This document shows positions 35,762 to 45,309 of a stretch of 64,000 bases of DNA, in pieces. Each line of letters opens with the position of its first letter. The first letter of the stretch is position 1. Origin of the DNA: Levilactobacillus andaensis (GTDB taxonomy: Bacteria > Bacillota > Bacilli > Lactobacillales > Lactobacillaceae). The stretch is taken from NCBI RefSeq assembly GCF_016861695.1, contig NZ_BOLP01000004.1, positions 124,001 through 188,000 on the forward strand, given 5' to 3'. Both the position numbers and the translations under genes were made by a program. Under the pieces are notes generated by a model, which did not search any database, was not told the origin of the DNA, and worked only from the letters and a program-made list of their open reading frames with translations.

Positions 35762-36631
35762 CTACCCTTTTGGTAAGAAACGCAGACCGCTAAACGTGCC
35801 CCGTAAGACCGTGACGCTCCGCTGCAAGCGGTGGTCTGGAGCAATCAGCAGGACCTTCAAGCTCACATAGAGATCCCGCACGACCGTCCGCACCAGCGTC
35901 AACCGACTCTTGTGTTTCCGACAAATGTACATTTCGTTGCGGTACAGGTAGTAATAACGCGGAATGCGGTCCGCCACATCGCGATAGATCAAGGGTGCCT
36001 GGTTACTCCGCGACTCGTGGATCACGATGGCCCGGGGCACATAATACCCGTTACCCGCCTCGGCCAAGCGCAACGTAAACTCCGTGTCGTCGTGCCAGAT
36101 GTAAAAGTCTGCAAACGGCAGGCCCACCTCGTTCACCCGCGACCGGCTGACAAATAACGACACGAAGCTCGCCTCATGGACTTTGATGACGTCCTTGCGC
36201 GTTGCCTCTGCCCAGTCACCGGCAATCGGCGGCACGTTCATCGGCGAATCGTCCTTCCAGCGCACGTTGGCGGTGAGAAATCCAAAGTTGGGCACCCGTT
36301 CGCGAGCCTTCAGTAACGCCGCCAGGGCCGTCTGCGTGGGTATCGTATCATCGTCCATTATCCAGAAAAAATGATCCGGTGTGTCGCTGATGGCCGCCGC
36401 AATTCCCCGTTTGAACCCACCGGCACCACCGTAATTGGCGTCCAGCCGCCGATAGATAATGCGCTTGTCCGTCATCTCGCCAATAACCCGCGGCGTCTCA
36501 TCCGTGCTGTGATTATCGACGACGAGAACGTGGGCCACGGCGACCGACTGCGTGAGGATGGCGTGCAAACATTTCTGGAGCAGGGCCACGCGGTTATAAG
36601 TCACGACCACGGCACAGACTGAATCTTCCAT
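35762..36631 (-). CDS. Glycosyltransferase family 2 (galactofuranosyltransferase/rhamnosyltransferase-like)
   Basis: 289 aa, GT-A fold: CAVVVTYNRVALLQKC, VVDNHSTDETP, NYGGAGGFKRGI and the metal-binding WIMDDDTIP. A later FYIWHDDTEFTLRL matches GlfT2/WfgS-type enzymes that use UDP-galactofuranose or dTDP-rhamnose. The donor is therefore probably Galf or rhamnose, both made in this locus. 4 bp behind rmlA. Confidence 0.82.
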   Translation of the reverse strand: MEDSVCAVVVTYNRVALLQKCLHAILTQSVAVAHVLVVDNHSTDETPRVIGEMTDKRIIYRRLDANYGGAGGFKRGIAAAISDTPDHFFWIMDDDTIPTQTALAALLKARERVPNFGFLTANVRWKDDSPMNVPPIAGDWAEATRKDVIKVHEASFVSLFVSRSRVNEVGLPFADFYIWHDDTEFTLRLAEAGNGYYVPRAIVIHESRSNQAPLIYRDVADRIPRYYYLYRNEMYICRKHKSRLTLVRTVVRDLYVSLKVLLIAPDHRLQRSVTVLRGTFSGLRFLPKG

Positions 36632-36635
36632 GATG

Positions 36636-37511
36636 TTAGCCCCCGTCCTCTTTCAGAATTCTCAGTAAATACTGGCCGTAGTCGTTCTTCTCAAAGCGAT
36701 GAGCTAAAGCGGCTAATTGTTGGGCATCGATATAATGCATCCGGTAAGCCACCTCTTCGATTGCGGCAATGCGCAGATTCTGGCGACACTGAATCGTCGA
36801 AATAAAGCTGGCGGCGGCCAACAGAGAATCGTGCGTCCCGGTGTCCAACCACGCGTAGCCCCGACCGAGCAGGGTGACGTCCAACTCATGGTGGTCCAGG
36901 TACCACTTATTCACGTCAGTAATTTCAAGTTCGCCCCGCGCTGACGGCTGCATGTTCGCCGCAATATCGACGACGTTGTGGTCATAGAAGTACAGCCCGG
37001 TCACGGCATAATTGCTTTTGGGGTGCTGGGGTTTTTCTTCGATTGAAACCACCTCGTGCTGGTCATTGAAGCTCACAACGCCAAACCGTTCGGGGTCGGT
37101 GACCTGATAGCCCAAGATGGAAGCGCCATGGGTCAATTTGGCCGACTGCTGTAGCAGCGTGCTGAGGCCACTGCCATAGAAGATGTTGTCGCCCAACACC
37201 AGGCAGACCGAGTCGTTGCCGATAAAGCTTTTTCCAATGATAAAGGCTTCGGCCAGGCCATTGGGCTTATCCTGGATGGCATAGTCTAAGTGAATGCCCA
37301 GTTGGCTGCCATCCCCCAGTAAATTTTGAAACTGCGCTTGGTCCTGGGGCTTCGTGATGATCAAGATATCGCGAATTCCCGCCAGCATCAGCACCGACAG
37401 CGGATAATAGATCATCGGCTTATCATATACTGGCACCAATTGCTTAGACACCCCTAACGTGACCGGATACAGCCGCGTGCCGGAGCCCCCCGCTAAGATA
37501 ATTCCCCTCAT
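36636..37511 (-). CDS. rmlA: Glucose-1-phosphate thymidylyltransferase
   Basis: 291 aa. First step of dTDP-L-rhamnose synthesis. [14 protein letters not shown] signature loop, [45 protein letters not shown], and [10 protein letters not shown]. The AGGGGGAG site supports the ATG. It is separated from rmlC, B and D by four genes, an unusual split order. Confidence 0.97.
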   Translation of the reverse strand: MRGIILAGGSGTRLYPVTLGVSKQLVPVYDKPMIYYPLSVLMLAGIRDILIITKPQDQAQFQNLLGDGSQLGIHLDYAIQDKPNGLAEAFIIGKSFIGNDSVCLVLGDNIFYGSGLSTLLQQSAKLTHGASILGYQVTDPERFGVVSFNDQHEVVSIEEKPQHPKSNYAVTGLYFYDHNVVDIAANMQPSARGELEITDVNKWYLDHHELDVTLLGRGYAWLDTGTHDSLLAAASFISTIQCRQNLRIAAIEEVAYRMHYIDAQQLAALAHRFEKNDYGQYLLRILKEDGG

Positions 37512-37523
37512 ATTTTTCTCCCC

Positions 37524-38477
37524 CTAGGTGATCCGTTTCAAACTTGAATAGTTCAGCGTCAGCTTTAAGAAGAAGACTGCAGTCGCCAAGAATGACTGCT
37601 TATAGACGTGATTCTTCTTTAACTGCCACAGCGCTCTAAGCAGTGACACCTTCCCCAACTGTGCCAAGGTGGTCACGGCCTTTTTCTCCGCGACGCTAAA
37701 GTGATTGCCATAGATTTTTAAGAGTTCGCTGGCCGTCAAAACTGTCGTGGTCAGGCGCTTCCTTTCCGCCACGGAATTAAGAGCCTTGACCTTGGCTGCT
37801 TTACTAGTGGTCGACCCGATGACGTTACCGCCATGCTGCCGATAAAAAATCGTTGACTCCTTGATGTAGGCGATGTTACCAAACTGCGCGGCGACCAGGC
37901 CCAACCACATATCGTGCATACATGGAATCTCAACTCGTGGCTTCACCAGGTCTCGCAGCTGCCGATTGATCATGACGGTACAGCCCGTAATGTCATTCGC
38001 CAGTAGGAGCGACTGCACATCATCGTAGGCCACATCGCTAAAGCTCGGGACCAACACGTCCAGATTCTGGTCCGCCAATGATAAATTGGTATGGACTAGA
38101 TTCGGGTCGTGTTGGTTCAGTCGCTGCATGATTGATAGCGTCCTTTCAATCTTGTCCGGCAACCAAAAGTCGTCCTGATCCGCGAACAAATAATAGGCCG
38201 CCTCAATCTTCGCTAGCAACGTCATAAATGATTTGGCTGGTCCCAGATTAACCGGATTCGGCTCAGCCCACAGCACGATTCGCTGGTCGGTCAACCTGAG
38301 TCTTTGAATGATGCTGACCGTGGCATCGGTCGACCCGTCATCGCGAATGTACAGGGTCCAGTCCCCATAACTCTGGGCCCGAATAGAGTCAATCTGCTGT
38401 TCGATATAGGCCGCGCCATTAAAAGTCGACATTAAGATAGCAACATCTTTTCCATTTTTCAACCCATCCAACTCCAT
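37524..38477 (-). CDS. Glycosyltransferase family 2 (rhamnosyltransferase-like)
   Basis: 317 aa. ILMSTFNGAAYIEQQIDSI, IRDDGSTDAT, LFADQDDFW metal-binding motif and HDMWLGLVAAQFG with HGGNVIG, features shared with alpha-1,2/1,3-rhamnosyltransferases such as RgpB. The C-terminal part is basic with a hydrophobic membrane-associating end. The ATG directly follows the stop of the upstream gene. Confidence 0.83.
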   Translation of the reverse strand: MELDGLKNGKDVAILMSTFNGAAYIEQQIDSIRAQSYGDWTLYIRDDGSTDATVSIIQRLRLTDQRIVLWAEPNPVNLGPAKSFMTLLAKIEAAYYLFADQDDFWLPDKIERTLSIMQRLNQHDPNLVHTNLSLADQNLDVLVPSFSDVAYDDVQSLLLANDITGCTVMINRQLRDLVKPRVEIPCMHDMWLGLVAAQFGNIAYIKESTIFYRQHGGNVIGSTTSKAAKVKALNSVAERKRLTTTVLTASELLKIYGNHFSVAEKKAVTTLAQLGKVSLLRALWQLKKNHVYKQSFLATAVFFLKLTLNYSSLKRIT

Positions 38478-39629
38478 CTACTGTTGATTGTAAATATCTG
38501 TGAACGCCCGAATAAACTTCTGTGGCGAATAGCACTGCACGGCCCGTGTGCGTGAGGCGGCGCCCATTTTAGCACGCAGACCGTCGTTGGCAACGAGCTC
38601 CTGAATGCAGCGCGTTAGGTCATCCCCATCTACGGGCGTGGCGAGAAACCCGTTCAGGCCGTCCTGAACCATTTCGATCACCCCACCGTGCCGAAAACCG
38701 ACGATTGGCTTGCCCGATGCCATGGCCTCCAAGACGACCGTCGGCAACGGGTCCGGGTTCGTGCTGGGTAGGACAAAGACATCGAACAACTGATACACGC
38801 TGGGCAGGTCGTTTCTGAAATCCTTTAACCGAACCTGACTGGCGACCCGAGTATGGGCAATTGCCGCCTCCAAGTCCCGCTGGCGTTGTTCTTCACCGGC
38901 AAAGACACCACCGATAAAAATCAGCTTGAGTCGCGGATTTTCCTTGAGCAACGGCACCATCGCCTGCAGTAAGGTGATTTGCCCCTTCCAAGCATTGATA
39001 CGACCGACCATGCCGATAACGATATCATCGCTAGTCACTTGGAACTCCGCTTGTAAGCTTGTGGAAACCGGCATTGGCTTAAATTTATTGGTGTCGACAC
39101 CGTTGTAAACGACCCGGATTTTTCGCGGATTAACGAGCTTAGAGCTCACCAGGTGGTCCCGGACTTCCTTCGAGACCGCCACGATTTGATTGGCAAAGCG
39201 ACCGACCATCAGTGACGTCGCCAAGAACACAATACGCGGACTCGTAATGATCTCGTGGACGTGCCAGACTAGTTTTGCTCGCAGTAATCGCTTGAGATAG
39301 ATGCCCTCCCAAACGGCCAGTGTGTTGGCATGGATAATCGCCACGTCCTGGTGTTTAAGCAACGCGGCTATCTGGCGACAACTCCACCGATACTGCCCCG
39401 CATACCGCAGCATCCCCCGTGGATTGAAGTACTTTCGCCGCAAAATGGGATAGTCGATGACGTGCACCTCAACGTGATGTCGCCGCAATTCAGCGACTAA
39501 AGGCCCCTCAGTTGGCAAGACCACGATTGGATGGAAGTCATGTGGATTCAGCTGGGTGACCAGGTTCAGGAGGATGCGGTCAGCCCCATAGAGTTCCGCG
39601 CCGGCGTGGAGAAATAGGATTGTCTTCAT
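38478..39629 (-). CDS. Glycosyltransferase family 4 protein
   Basis: 383 aa, GT-B fold. N-terminus ILFLHAGAELYGADRILL, middle VWHVHEIITS and RVVYNGVDTNKF, C-terminus FDVFVLPSTNPDPLPTVVLEAMASGKP with the EX7E-type motif. The ATG overlaps the upstream gene's end by 4 bp. Sugar unknown. Confidence 0.88.
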   Translation of the reverse strand: MKTILFLHAGAELYGADRILLNLVTQLNPHDFHPIVVLPTEGPLVAELRRHHVEVHVIDYPILRRKYFNPRGMLRYAGQYRWSCRQIAALLKHQDVAIIHANTLAVWEGIYLKRLLRAKLVWHVHEIITSPRIVFLATSLMVGRFANQIVAVSKEVRDHLVSSKLVNPRKIRVVYNGVDTNKFKPMPVSTSLQAEFQVTSDDIVIGMVGRINAWKGQITLLQAMVPLLKENPRLKLIFIGGVFAGEEQRQRDLEAAIAHTRVASQVRLKDFRNDLPSVYQLFDVFVLPSTNPDPLPTVVLEAMASGKPIVGFRHGGVIEMVQDGLNGFLATPVDGDDLTRCIQELVANDGLRAKMGAASRTRAVQCYSPQKFIRAFTDIYNQQ

Positions 39630-40786
39630 GCGTTCTCCCCCAGAAAAATGGCCTCATACTCGCTGACGATGTCATCCCAGTTGTAGGCTTGAGTAATCCG
39701 TGTCCTGGCGCGCGTCCCGTATTCCCGGCGCTGGTCATCATCCCACGTGTCGACCTCATTGATCAGCTGTGACAGGGAACCGGCGTCCTTGGTCCAATAC
39801 TTGGCGGCGTCCTTGCCGACCTCGTGGTTAAAGCCCACGTTTAACAACAGGTTTAACGGCGTCGATGCCAAGGCCTCCAGCAACGACGGATTCGTGCCGC
39901 CGACCTCGTGACCATGAAGATAGGCGAACGCGTTCTCGCGAATGACCTTTAGCAGCTTTTGATCATAGACCGTGCCGACGAATTGAATGCGACTGTCCTG
40001 ACTAAAGTGCGTGTCTGCTTCCAGGTCTTCGTAAAATTTATTGTGTTCGACGTTGGTGACGATGACCAGTTGTCGCTGAGTCTTGCTCTGCATGAACTCT
40101 TTGATCATCGTTTCGTAGTTGTTCTCCGGGACAAATCGCCCCACAATTAGGTAATATTCGTTCCGCGCGACCCGTCGATTGTCAAACCACGTTTGCTGGT
40201 CCGCCGAGATGGGCCCTGGTTCACGCGCCACGGTCGCCCCGTACGGCACGAAACAGGTCTGTAGGCGGTCGCTCTCATAGTTCTGGTGAATGTATTTTTC
40301 AATATTGATGCTGTCACAGATGACCAGATCGACCTGGCGGACCATCATTTTCTCGGATAGCTTCCAGTAGTGGCGCACGGGCTTGCTCCACTTCGCCCGC
40401 AGCCACTCGTGACCGTCCGGGTTAAGATAGCACGCAACCCCCAGCTGATGGAGCTTCCTTAAATACGGCGCCAGAAACGGCCCAATACGACACGCCAGAA
40501 TATAGACCACGGCTGACTGCACGTTGTTCTCCTTGACGTGGTTAATCACCCATTTCAAGGCCTTCAAGTCATAGACGATGGCTTTCCCCGGACCAACGTT
40601 GGGTACAGGCACGTTGAAACACGTTGCCCCATTGTACGAAAACGTACTGTCCTCGTCGCTTAGACACGCCACATAGTACTGCAATGCCGGCGACTTTTTC
40701 TGACCCGTCAAATTCTCAACAAACGTTTCAAACCCACCATAATTAGCGGGAATCCCTTTTGAACCAATGATATATACGTTCTTCAC
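39626..40786 (-). CDS. Rhamnosyltransferase of the RgpA/Cps2T (DUF1972) type
   Basis: 386 aa from a GTG at 40786 with a GGGGGG site 8 bases away; this gives the family's usual start MKNVYIIGSKGIP. The N-terminus IPANYGGFETFVENL is the DUF1972 signature of beta-1,4-rhamnosyltransferases that add the first rhamnose to the lipid-linked sugar. C-terminus HGHEVGGTNPSLLEALAS. Overlaps the polymerase gene by 44 bp. With the rml genes it indicates rhamnose in the locus 2 polymer. Confidence 0.87.
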   Translation of the reverse strand: MKNVYIIGSKGIPANYGGFETFVENLTGQKKSPALQYYVACLSDEDSTFSYNGATCFNVPVPNVGPGKAIVYDLKALKWVINHVKENNVQSAVVYILACRIGPFLAPYLRKLHQLGVACYLNPDGHEWLRAKWSKPVRHYWKLSEKMMVRQVDLVICDSINIEKYIHQNYESDRLQTCFVPYGATVAREPGPISADQQTWFDNRRVARNEYYLIVGRFVPENNYETMIKEFMQSKTQRQLVIVTNVEHNKFYEDLEADTHFSQDSRIQFVGTVYDQKLLKVIRENAFAYLHGHEVGGTNPSLLEALASTPLNLLLNVGFNHEVGKDAAKYWTKDAGSLSQLINEVDTWDDDQRREYGTRARTRITQAYNWDDIVSEYEAIFLGENA

Positions 40787-41951
40787 TTCCAACGCCCCCC
40801 ACAGCATTATTAGCTAGGACACAGATGACAAACGGATTGTAGGCGATATCCAACAGATGATGATCGATGATACTTGAGATGCAAATGATGACTAAAACGA
40901 GTGGTAATAGATACGCTTGCCGGTTCACGCTGATGCGGATGGCGCGACTCAGACCAAACAGGTAGAGCCCCAGAGAAATGATGCCAAAACTCAACAATAC
41001 CTTGACGTACGACGAATCGATGAAGAAGTACGACAAGTTGGCGCCCTTTGTCGTCAGCCCCGTTGGAAAGGTCAGTCCCCCACTTCCCTGTTGAAAAACG
41101 TACTGGCCAAACCACCGCATGGGATATTCGTAAAGTGCCAAGTGGCCCATCGCCAAACGGTGCGTGAAGAAGTCATCGATCTTAACAAAGATGGGACTCG
41201 TTGGCGTAAACAGCCATGACCCGCCGATGGATAGCGTCGCCATGAGCACCGGAAACAGGTAGAGCCACCGGTCAAACTTTTTCATCTGCGAGGCCGATAG
41301 TCGCCGGTAGTCCATCGCGGCCAATATGATCAGAATCAGCAGCGCCGTGTCTAGCTTGGCCTTTGTCAGCACGTACACGAGCACCGACAGCACCACCGGA
41401 ATGATGAACTCCAGCTTCCTTAGGCGCCGACCGCGAATATACACGTACGCCAGACATAGATAGAAGATATGCGCCGCAAAGTCGGTGCTGTACAGGAAAC
41501 CGAAGGCGTAACGCACGCTACCGGCCACCTGATAGTGATAGTTGTCGATGATACCGACCAGAGCACTCCCAATCGTCATGGCAATCAAGCCCAATGCGGT
41601 CCAGAAGTAAAGTTTGACCACGCCGCTAGACCGACAATTCAGGCTACTTAGCAGAAATAACATCAGGACCACGATCGACGTATCCCCCGAGTTTTGATAG
41701 ATCAATACTGCCAGCAGTAGGCCCCCAAAGACTACTAGTAACTGGCGGTCATCGTATTTATTGGTCAAAATTCGGGCGACGAATATCGCCAAACAGAGGT
41801 ACTTTGCCAGACTAAAAGCGGCGTTAGGAAGCACGGCGGAGAAGAGCGTGGTTTGCAGGAAGGTATACACGATGTACAGCAAGGTCCCCAGGTAATAGAT
41901 GCCCAGTGACAGCCGTTGCATGCGTTGCGGATGTTTCAAATGACTAGACAT
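40743..41951 (-). CDS. wzy: Wzy-type polysaccharide polymerase, EPS locus 2
   Basis: 402 aa, 10-12 helices, weakly conserved. A large loop (about 250-310) contains HRLAMGHLALYEYPMRWFGQ and a Ser/Tyr-rich DSSYVKVLLSFG stretch like those of EpsG/Wzy polymerases. The context between the Wzz-like gene and glycosyltransferases supports the call. No evident relation to the wzy of locus 1. Confidence 0.8.
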   Translation of the reverse strand: MSSHLKHPQRMQRLSLGIYYLGTLLYIVYTFLQTTLFSAVLPNAAFSLAKYLCLAIFVARILTNKYDDRQLLVVFGGLLLAVLIYQNSGDTSIVVLMLFLLSSLNCRSSGVVKLYFWTALGLIAMTIGSALVGIIDNYHYQVAGSVRYAFGFLYSTDFAAHIFYLCLAYVYIRGRRLRKLEFIIPVVLSVLVYVLTKAKLDTALLILIILAAMDYRRLSASQMKKFDRWLYLFPVLMATLSIGGSWLFTPTSPIFVKIDDFFTHRLAMGHLALYEYPMRWFGQYVFQQGSGGLTFPTGLTTKGANLSYFFIDSSYVKVLLSFGIISLGLYLFGLSRAIRISVNRQAYLLPLVLVIICISSIIDHHLLDIAYNPFVICVLANNAVGGVGSEERIYHWFKRDSR

Positions 41952-42516
41952 CCAACTCCCCCTTTCCTCGCCTCCTGATCAGCAGTCGGAGCACTTGGCC
42001 AATTTCCAATCCCAATAGAAGTGAGATCAACAGTGCGAAGCCAGGATTGACCCCCTGCTGCTTGAAACTGGTTTGCGGATCGATCCGCACGTTTTTGGTC
42101 GGTAAGTAGGACGTCAGCGTGTAATACATGCTCGCGGTAACCTGTTTGCCCATGGCCATTGCTAACTGCGAATCGCGCGAAGTCGCCGTAATTGCCAGCG
42201 CGTTGCCGTGAACCACGGGCTTGGTCTCGATGCTACTGACCAGTTGCGCCTGACTGACCTCAATGTTGTAGTCCCTCTTCAAGGCAGTCTGAGCCGAACG
42301 AATCACCGTTGGATTCCTTAGCATCGTTTGATACACCGGAATCGATAGCGAGTCCCATTGCTGATCGCCCCGATTTTGAACGCTGATCCGACTCACGAAC
42401 ACCGACTGTTCGTTCCCAATGAAGATACTGGCAAACGCAAAGCACACGATGATGGGGAACAGGAAGAGGGGCCAGTCCTTGCGAATACTTTTAAAAAAAG
42501 TGACTAAAGTTTCCAA
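41944..42516 (-). CDS. Wzz-like chain-length determinant without kinase partner
   Basis: 190 aa, shorter than CpsC of locus 1. Helix 1 (about 15-33), an extracytoplasmic part with SIPVYQTMLRNPTVIRSA (the Wzz-typical NPTVIxxA), and helix 2 (about 160-180) followed by a very short basic tail (RLLIRRRGKGELDV). The kinase-activating tail is almost absent and no kinase or phosphatase gene is in this locus. It may control chain length alone or borrow the kinase at 26671. Confidence 0.75.
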   Translation of the reverse strand: METLVTFFKSIRKDWPLFLFPIIVCFAFASIFIGNEQSVFVSRISVQNRGDQQWDSLSIPVYQTMLRNPTVIRSAQTALKRDYNIEVSQAQLVSSIETKPVVHGNALAITATSRDSQLAMAMGKQVTASMYYTLTSYLPTKNVRIDPQTSFKQQGVNPGFALLISLLLGLEIGQVLRLLIRRRGKGELDV

Positions 42517-42527
42517 CCGTCTTCCTC

Positions 42528-43649
42528 CTAATCCGCACCAAGTTTGATGACGCCAAATTTTTGAAAAGCAAAATTACCATTAAACGGAATCGGCGCAGTT
42601 GCCTTTAGAATCGTCGACTGCATAAACGCGCCATTGTAAGCCAGGTCACTCGATTCGTCGTAATAATACGAGCTATAGACGATACCCCTAACCTTGCCGG
42701 CCTCGTTCAGCGCAAAGGTCGGCGCGTAATAGCAACTTCCTTTTGGTGGAACGATCTTGCGGACCAGCTGATATTTACCGGTAATCGTCTTCGATCTTTT
42801 AATGTACACGATGCCCGACGCTTGCCCCCCATACGTCAGGTAGTAATAATCCTGACCCTTGTACAAGCTGGCGGAGGTGCTCGCCTTGCCAACGCCGCGA
42901 ATCCGCTTGGCCTTAGCTAATCTTGGCTGACCGGTCGTATCGTTAAATGGCGCCACGAAGCTTTCTAGTGTGTGACCCTTCGGTGCCGGTGCCATGAACA
43001 CCATGCTGGTCTTCGTATCGACGTGCACTAGGGATGGCGCGATAATGTCTTGAAACTTCGGGGACGTGTTCGTCTTGATCAGGTCCCAGTTGGTCAGATC
43101 CGTTGAACGTAAGACCCCGCCGGTATACGCGATGAACCAGAACTGGCCCAGCTGATACAAGGTCGGATCCTGAATGTCGACGTCCGGGTAGTTGGTACTA
43201 AAGGTATGCCAGTCGCTCAGATTGTCGGCGTATAGGACCCGCAGCCGGTTGTCGCTCTGGTCATAAGGAATCGACTGAACGCCATTGAAAGTGTTGGTCG
43301 TCACGTCCTGAGCGGAGACGCCGATGTACTTGGCCTTCACCAAGTTGTCCATTGACGCCACCACTTGGGGATGATAGACCACCTGTTGCTGCGTGGTCCC
43401 GTACGCATACCGAAACTTATAGTGGGTGCGGGTGAGCGTGTACCCCGGAATGTGCGTCGCCGTGCATTTATAAACGGTATTCGGCCGTCCCACCGTCTTC
43501 AGCGGGGCCGTCATCGGCGTGCCATTTTCATCGACAAAATTAACCACGATGGTCCCGCTCGACTTAAAGTAACTTATTAGGCCGATGACTAGCAGGAGGA
43601 CGGTCACAATCAGACCATTGCGTACAACGCTTCGTCGTTTAGAATTCAT
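42528..43649 (-). CDS. Membrane-anchored MucBP plus degenerate GH43-like beta-propeller protein
   Basis: 373 aa from the ATG at 43649 (GGAGGT site). A membrane helix (11-28) is followed by a MucBP-like domain (about 31-95: VVNFVDENGTPM, GYTLTRTHYKFRYAYG, VVYHP) and then a five-bladed propeller (about 105-373). The base Asp is kept (IQDPTL, Asp161), but the second acid is Ser/Ala (TSASLY, about 259) and the expected Glu is missing (YAPTFA, about 309). Probably a non-catalytic sugar-binding relative of the protein at 34640. It may bind or guide the growing polymer. The MucBP fusion is unusual in an EPS operon. Confidence 0.72.
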   Translation of the reverse strand: MNSKRRSVVRNGLIVTVLLLVIGLISYFKSSGTIVVNFVDENGTPMTAPLKTVGRPNTVYKCTATHIPGYTLTRTHYKFRYAYGTTQQQVVYHPQVVASMDNLVKAKYIGVSAQDVTTNTFNGVQSIPYDQSDNRLRVLYADNLSDWHTFSTNYPDVDIQDPTLYQLGQFWFIAYTGGVLRSTDLTNWDLIKTNTSPKFQDIIAPSLVHVDTKTSMVFMAPAPKGHTLESFVAPFNDTTGQPRLAKAKRIRGVGKASTSASLYKGQDYYYLTYGGQASGIVYIKRSKTITGKYQLVRKIVPPKGSCYYAPTFALNEAGKVRGIVYSSYYYDESSDLAYNGAFMQSTILKATAPIPFNGNFAFQKFGVIKLGAD

Positions 43650-43686
43650 CCAGCTGACCTCCACTTCTCATCAGGGAATCAATCCA

Positions 43687-45111
43687 TCACTTCCGGCGGC
43701 TTTTCAAAAAGTAAAGGCCATCCCGAAGAATATCCGGCTTCAATATTGCCAAAATTCCAAAGTAGATTCCCATTCCCAATACCACTTGCAACGCGAGACT
43801 AACCGCCGAGATGCTCATGGTCAGGTTCAACCCAAACACCGGAATGAACATCGCAACGGCAGCTACTAGAAATTTCCACCCATCCGCAAATAGATTGCGG
43901 TAACTAACCATGTCACGAATCACGAACAGCTGGTAGGCCGTCACGACGACTTCCGAAATCACGGTCGCCATCGTCGCCCCACTCACGCCTAACGTCAGGA
44001 TCAGCGGCACGTTGATGACGATATTGGCCAACGCTCCGTAGGTCACCGACGCCGTGTAATCCTTCACCCGTTTCAACGGCATCAAGTACTGCAAGCCGAT
44101 GACGTTACTCCACCCAATCAGGAGGGCGACTGGCGCTTCAATCATGATCAGCTGGCTGACCACGCTAAACTTTGGCCCGTAGTACAGGGGCACGAGCGAG
44201 TGGGCGATTGCTGCCAGACCAAACATTAGCGGCAGCGCCAGCAGCGTGGAAAAACTGAACGATTTATACAACAGTCGGTTCAGTCGCCGCAGACTGCCCT
44301 GCGCCGCCAGATGCGACATGTGCGGCAACATTACCGTCCCGGTGGCGGTAATCACCGCCAAGACCATCTTGACCAGTTTATCCGCAAAGTCGTAATAGCC
44401 CGCCGCCGTCACGGAGTCGAACTGTCCCAGCATGGTGCGGTTCAACTGCAGGTAGACTTGCGTCGCAATTTGCGGAATGAATAACACGATGGTCGGTTTG
44501 AGGTGGCTCATAATCCCCGAAAGATCAATCTTGGGCTTGCCCACAACGTTGTGCAGGTAGGGCCAAAGGGTCAGATTCCCTAGGACTTGGGCTAACCCCA
44601 GAATCATAATGTAGGTGCCAACATCGGCCTTAGTCTTAACCAGCGTGAAGATTGCAATCAACGACGCGACCTTAACCAATGAATTTCGTAAGACGGTCTT
44701 TTTGAAGTCCTCCATCCCCATAAACAGCCAGGAGATATCGAAGACACCCGCAACGATCCACAGCGACTGGAGCAAGAAGTAGCTTTTGTACTGGGTCTGA
44801 AATAAAACGAAGACTAAGAACAGTCCGTACGCGACAACGACCGTCATCACCTGTAACAGCTCAATCTCCCAAAACGTCTTCGTTCGTTGTTCGAAATCAT
44901 CGCGATGGTACGCAATTTCTCGGTTCCCATAAACCGTTATTCCTAACGTTCCCAGTAGCAAAAAATAGGTAATGATGGAGTTGGTATACGAATTGATGCC
45001 GACACCCTCCGGCCCAAGCACCCGCGCAATGTAGGGAACCGTGATAAAGGGTACTATCAGTGTCAGTAATTGATAGCCCGCGTTATACATATAATTACGA
45101 ACAACATTCAT
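43687..45111 (-). CDS. wzx: Wzx-type polysaccharide flippase, EPS locus 2
   Basis: 474 aa from the ATG at 45111 with TTGGAG 9 bases upstream; a TTG at 45126 overlaps that site. MOP superfamily, 12-14 helices. Closely parallels the locus 1 flippase along its whole length (YNAGYQ, PYIARVLGPEGVGINSYTNS, LFIPQIATQVYL, TGTVMLPH), with much higher GC at third positions. Flips the rhamnose-containing repeat unit. Confidence 0.92.
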   Translation of the reverse strand: MNVVRNYMYNAGYQLLTLIVPFITVPYIARVLGPEGVGINSYTNSIITYFLLLGTLGITVYGNREIAYHRDDFEQRTKTFWEIELLQVMTVVVAYGLFLVFVLFQTQYKSYFLLQSLWIVAGVFDISWLFMGMEDFKKTVLRNSLVKVASLIAIFTLVKTKADVGTYIMILGLAQVLGNLTLWPYLHNVVGKPKIDLSGIMSHLKPTIVLFIPQIATQVYLQLNRTMLGQFDSVTAAGYYDFADKLVKMVLAVITATGTVMLPHMSHLAAQGSLRRLNRLLYKSFSFSTLLALPLMFGLAAIAHSLVPLYYGPKFSVVSQLIMIEAPVALLIGWSNVIGLQYLMPLKRVKDYTASVTYGALANIVINVPLILTLGVSGATMATVISEVVVTAYQLFVIRDMVSYRNLFADGWKFLVAAVAMFIPVFGLNLTMSISAVSLALQVVLGMGIYFGILAILKPDILRDGLYFLKSRRK

Positions 45112-45309
45112 ACCATTAAACTCCAATCGACCTCATGTCTCAGCCAGTAAATCGCCTCAGGTCTCCATTAACATAGTATTTCCCGGCAAGGATAACCACT
45201 ATCTGCTGTTGCATTGTTCAAATTACTAAGTTACTTGCAGCAAGAATCCGTATTGTAAAAGTTAGTCGCGCTCCGGCTGCCGGTAAGGCGAAAGACAACA
45301 CCACGTTAC
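45112..45309. other. Gap inside EPS locus 2
   Basis: About 200 bases between the priming transferase stop and wzx start, unusually long for this tightly packed operon. No promoter or hairpin is clear. Confidence 0.4.
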
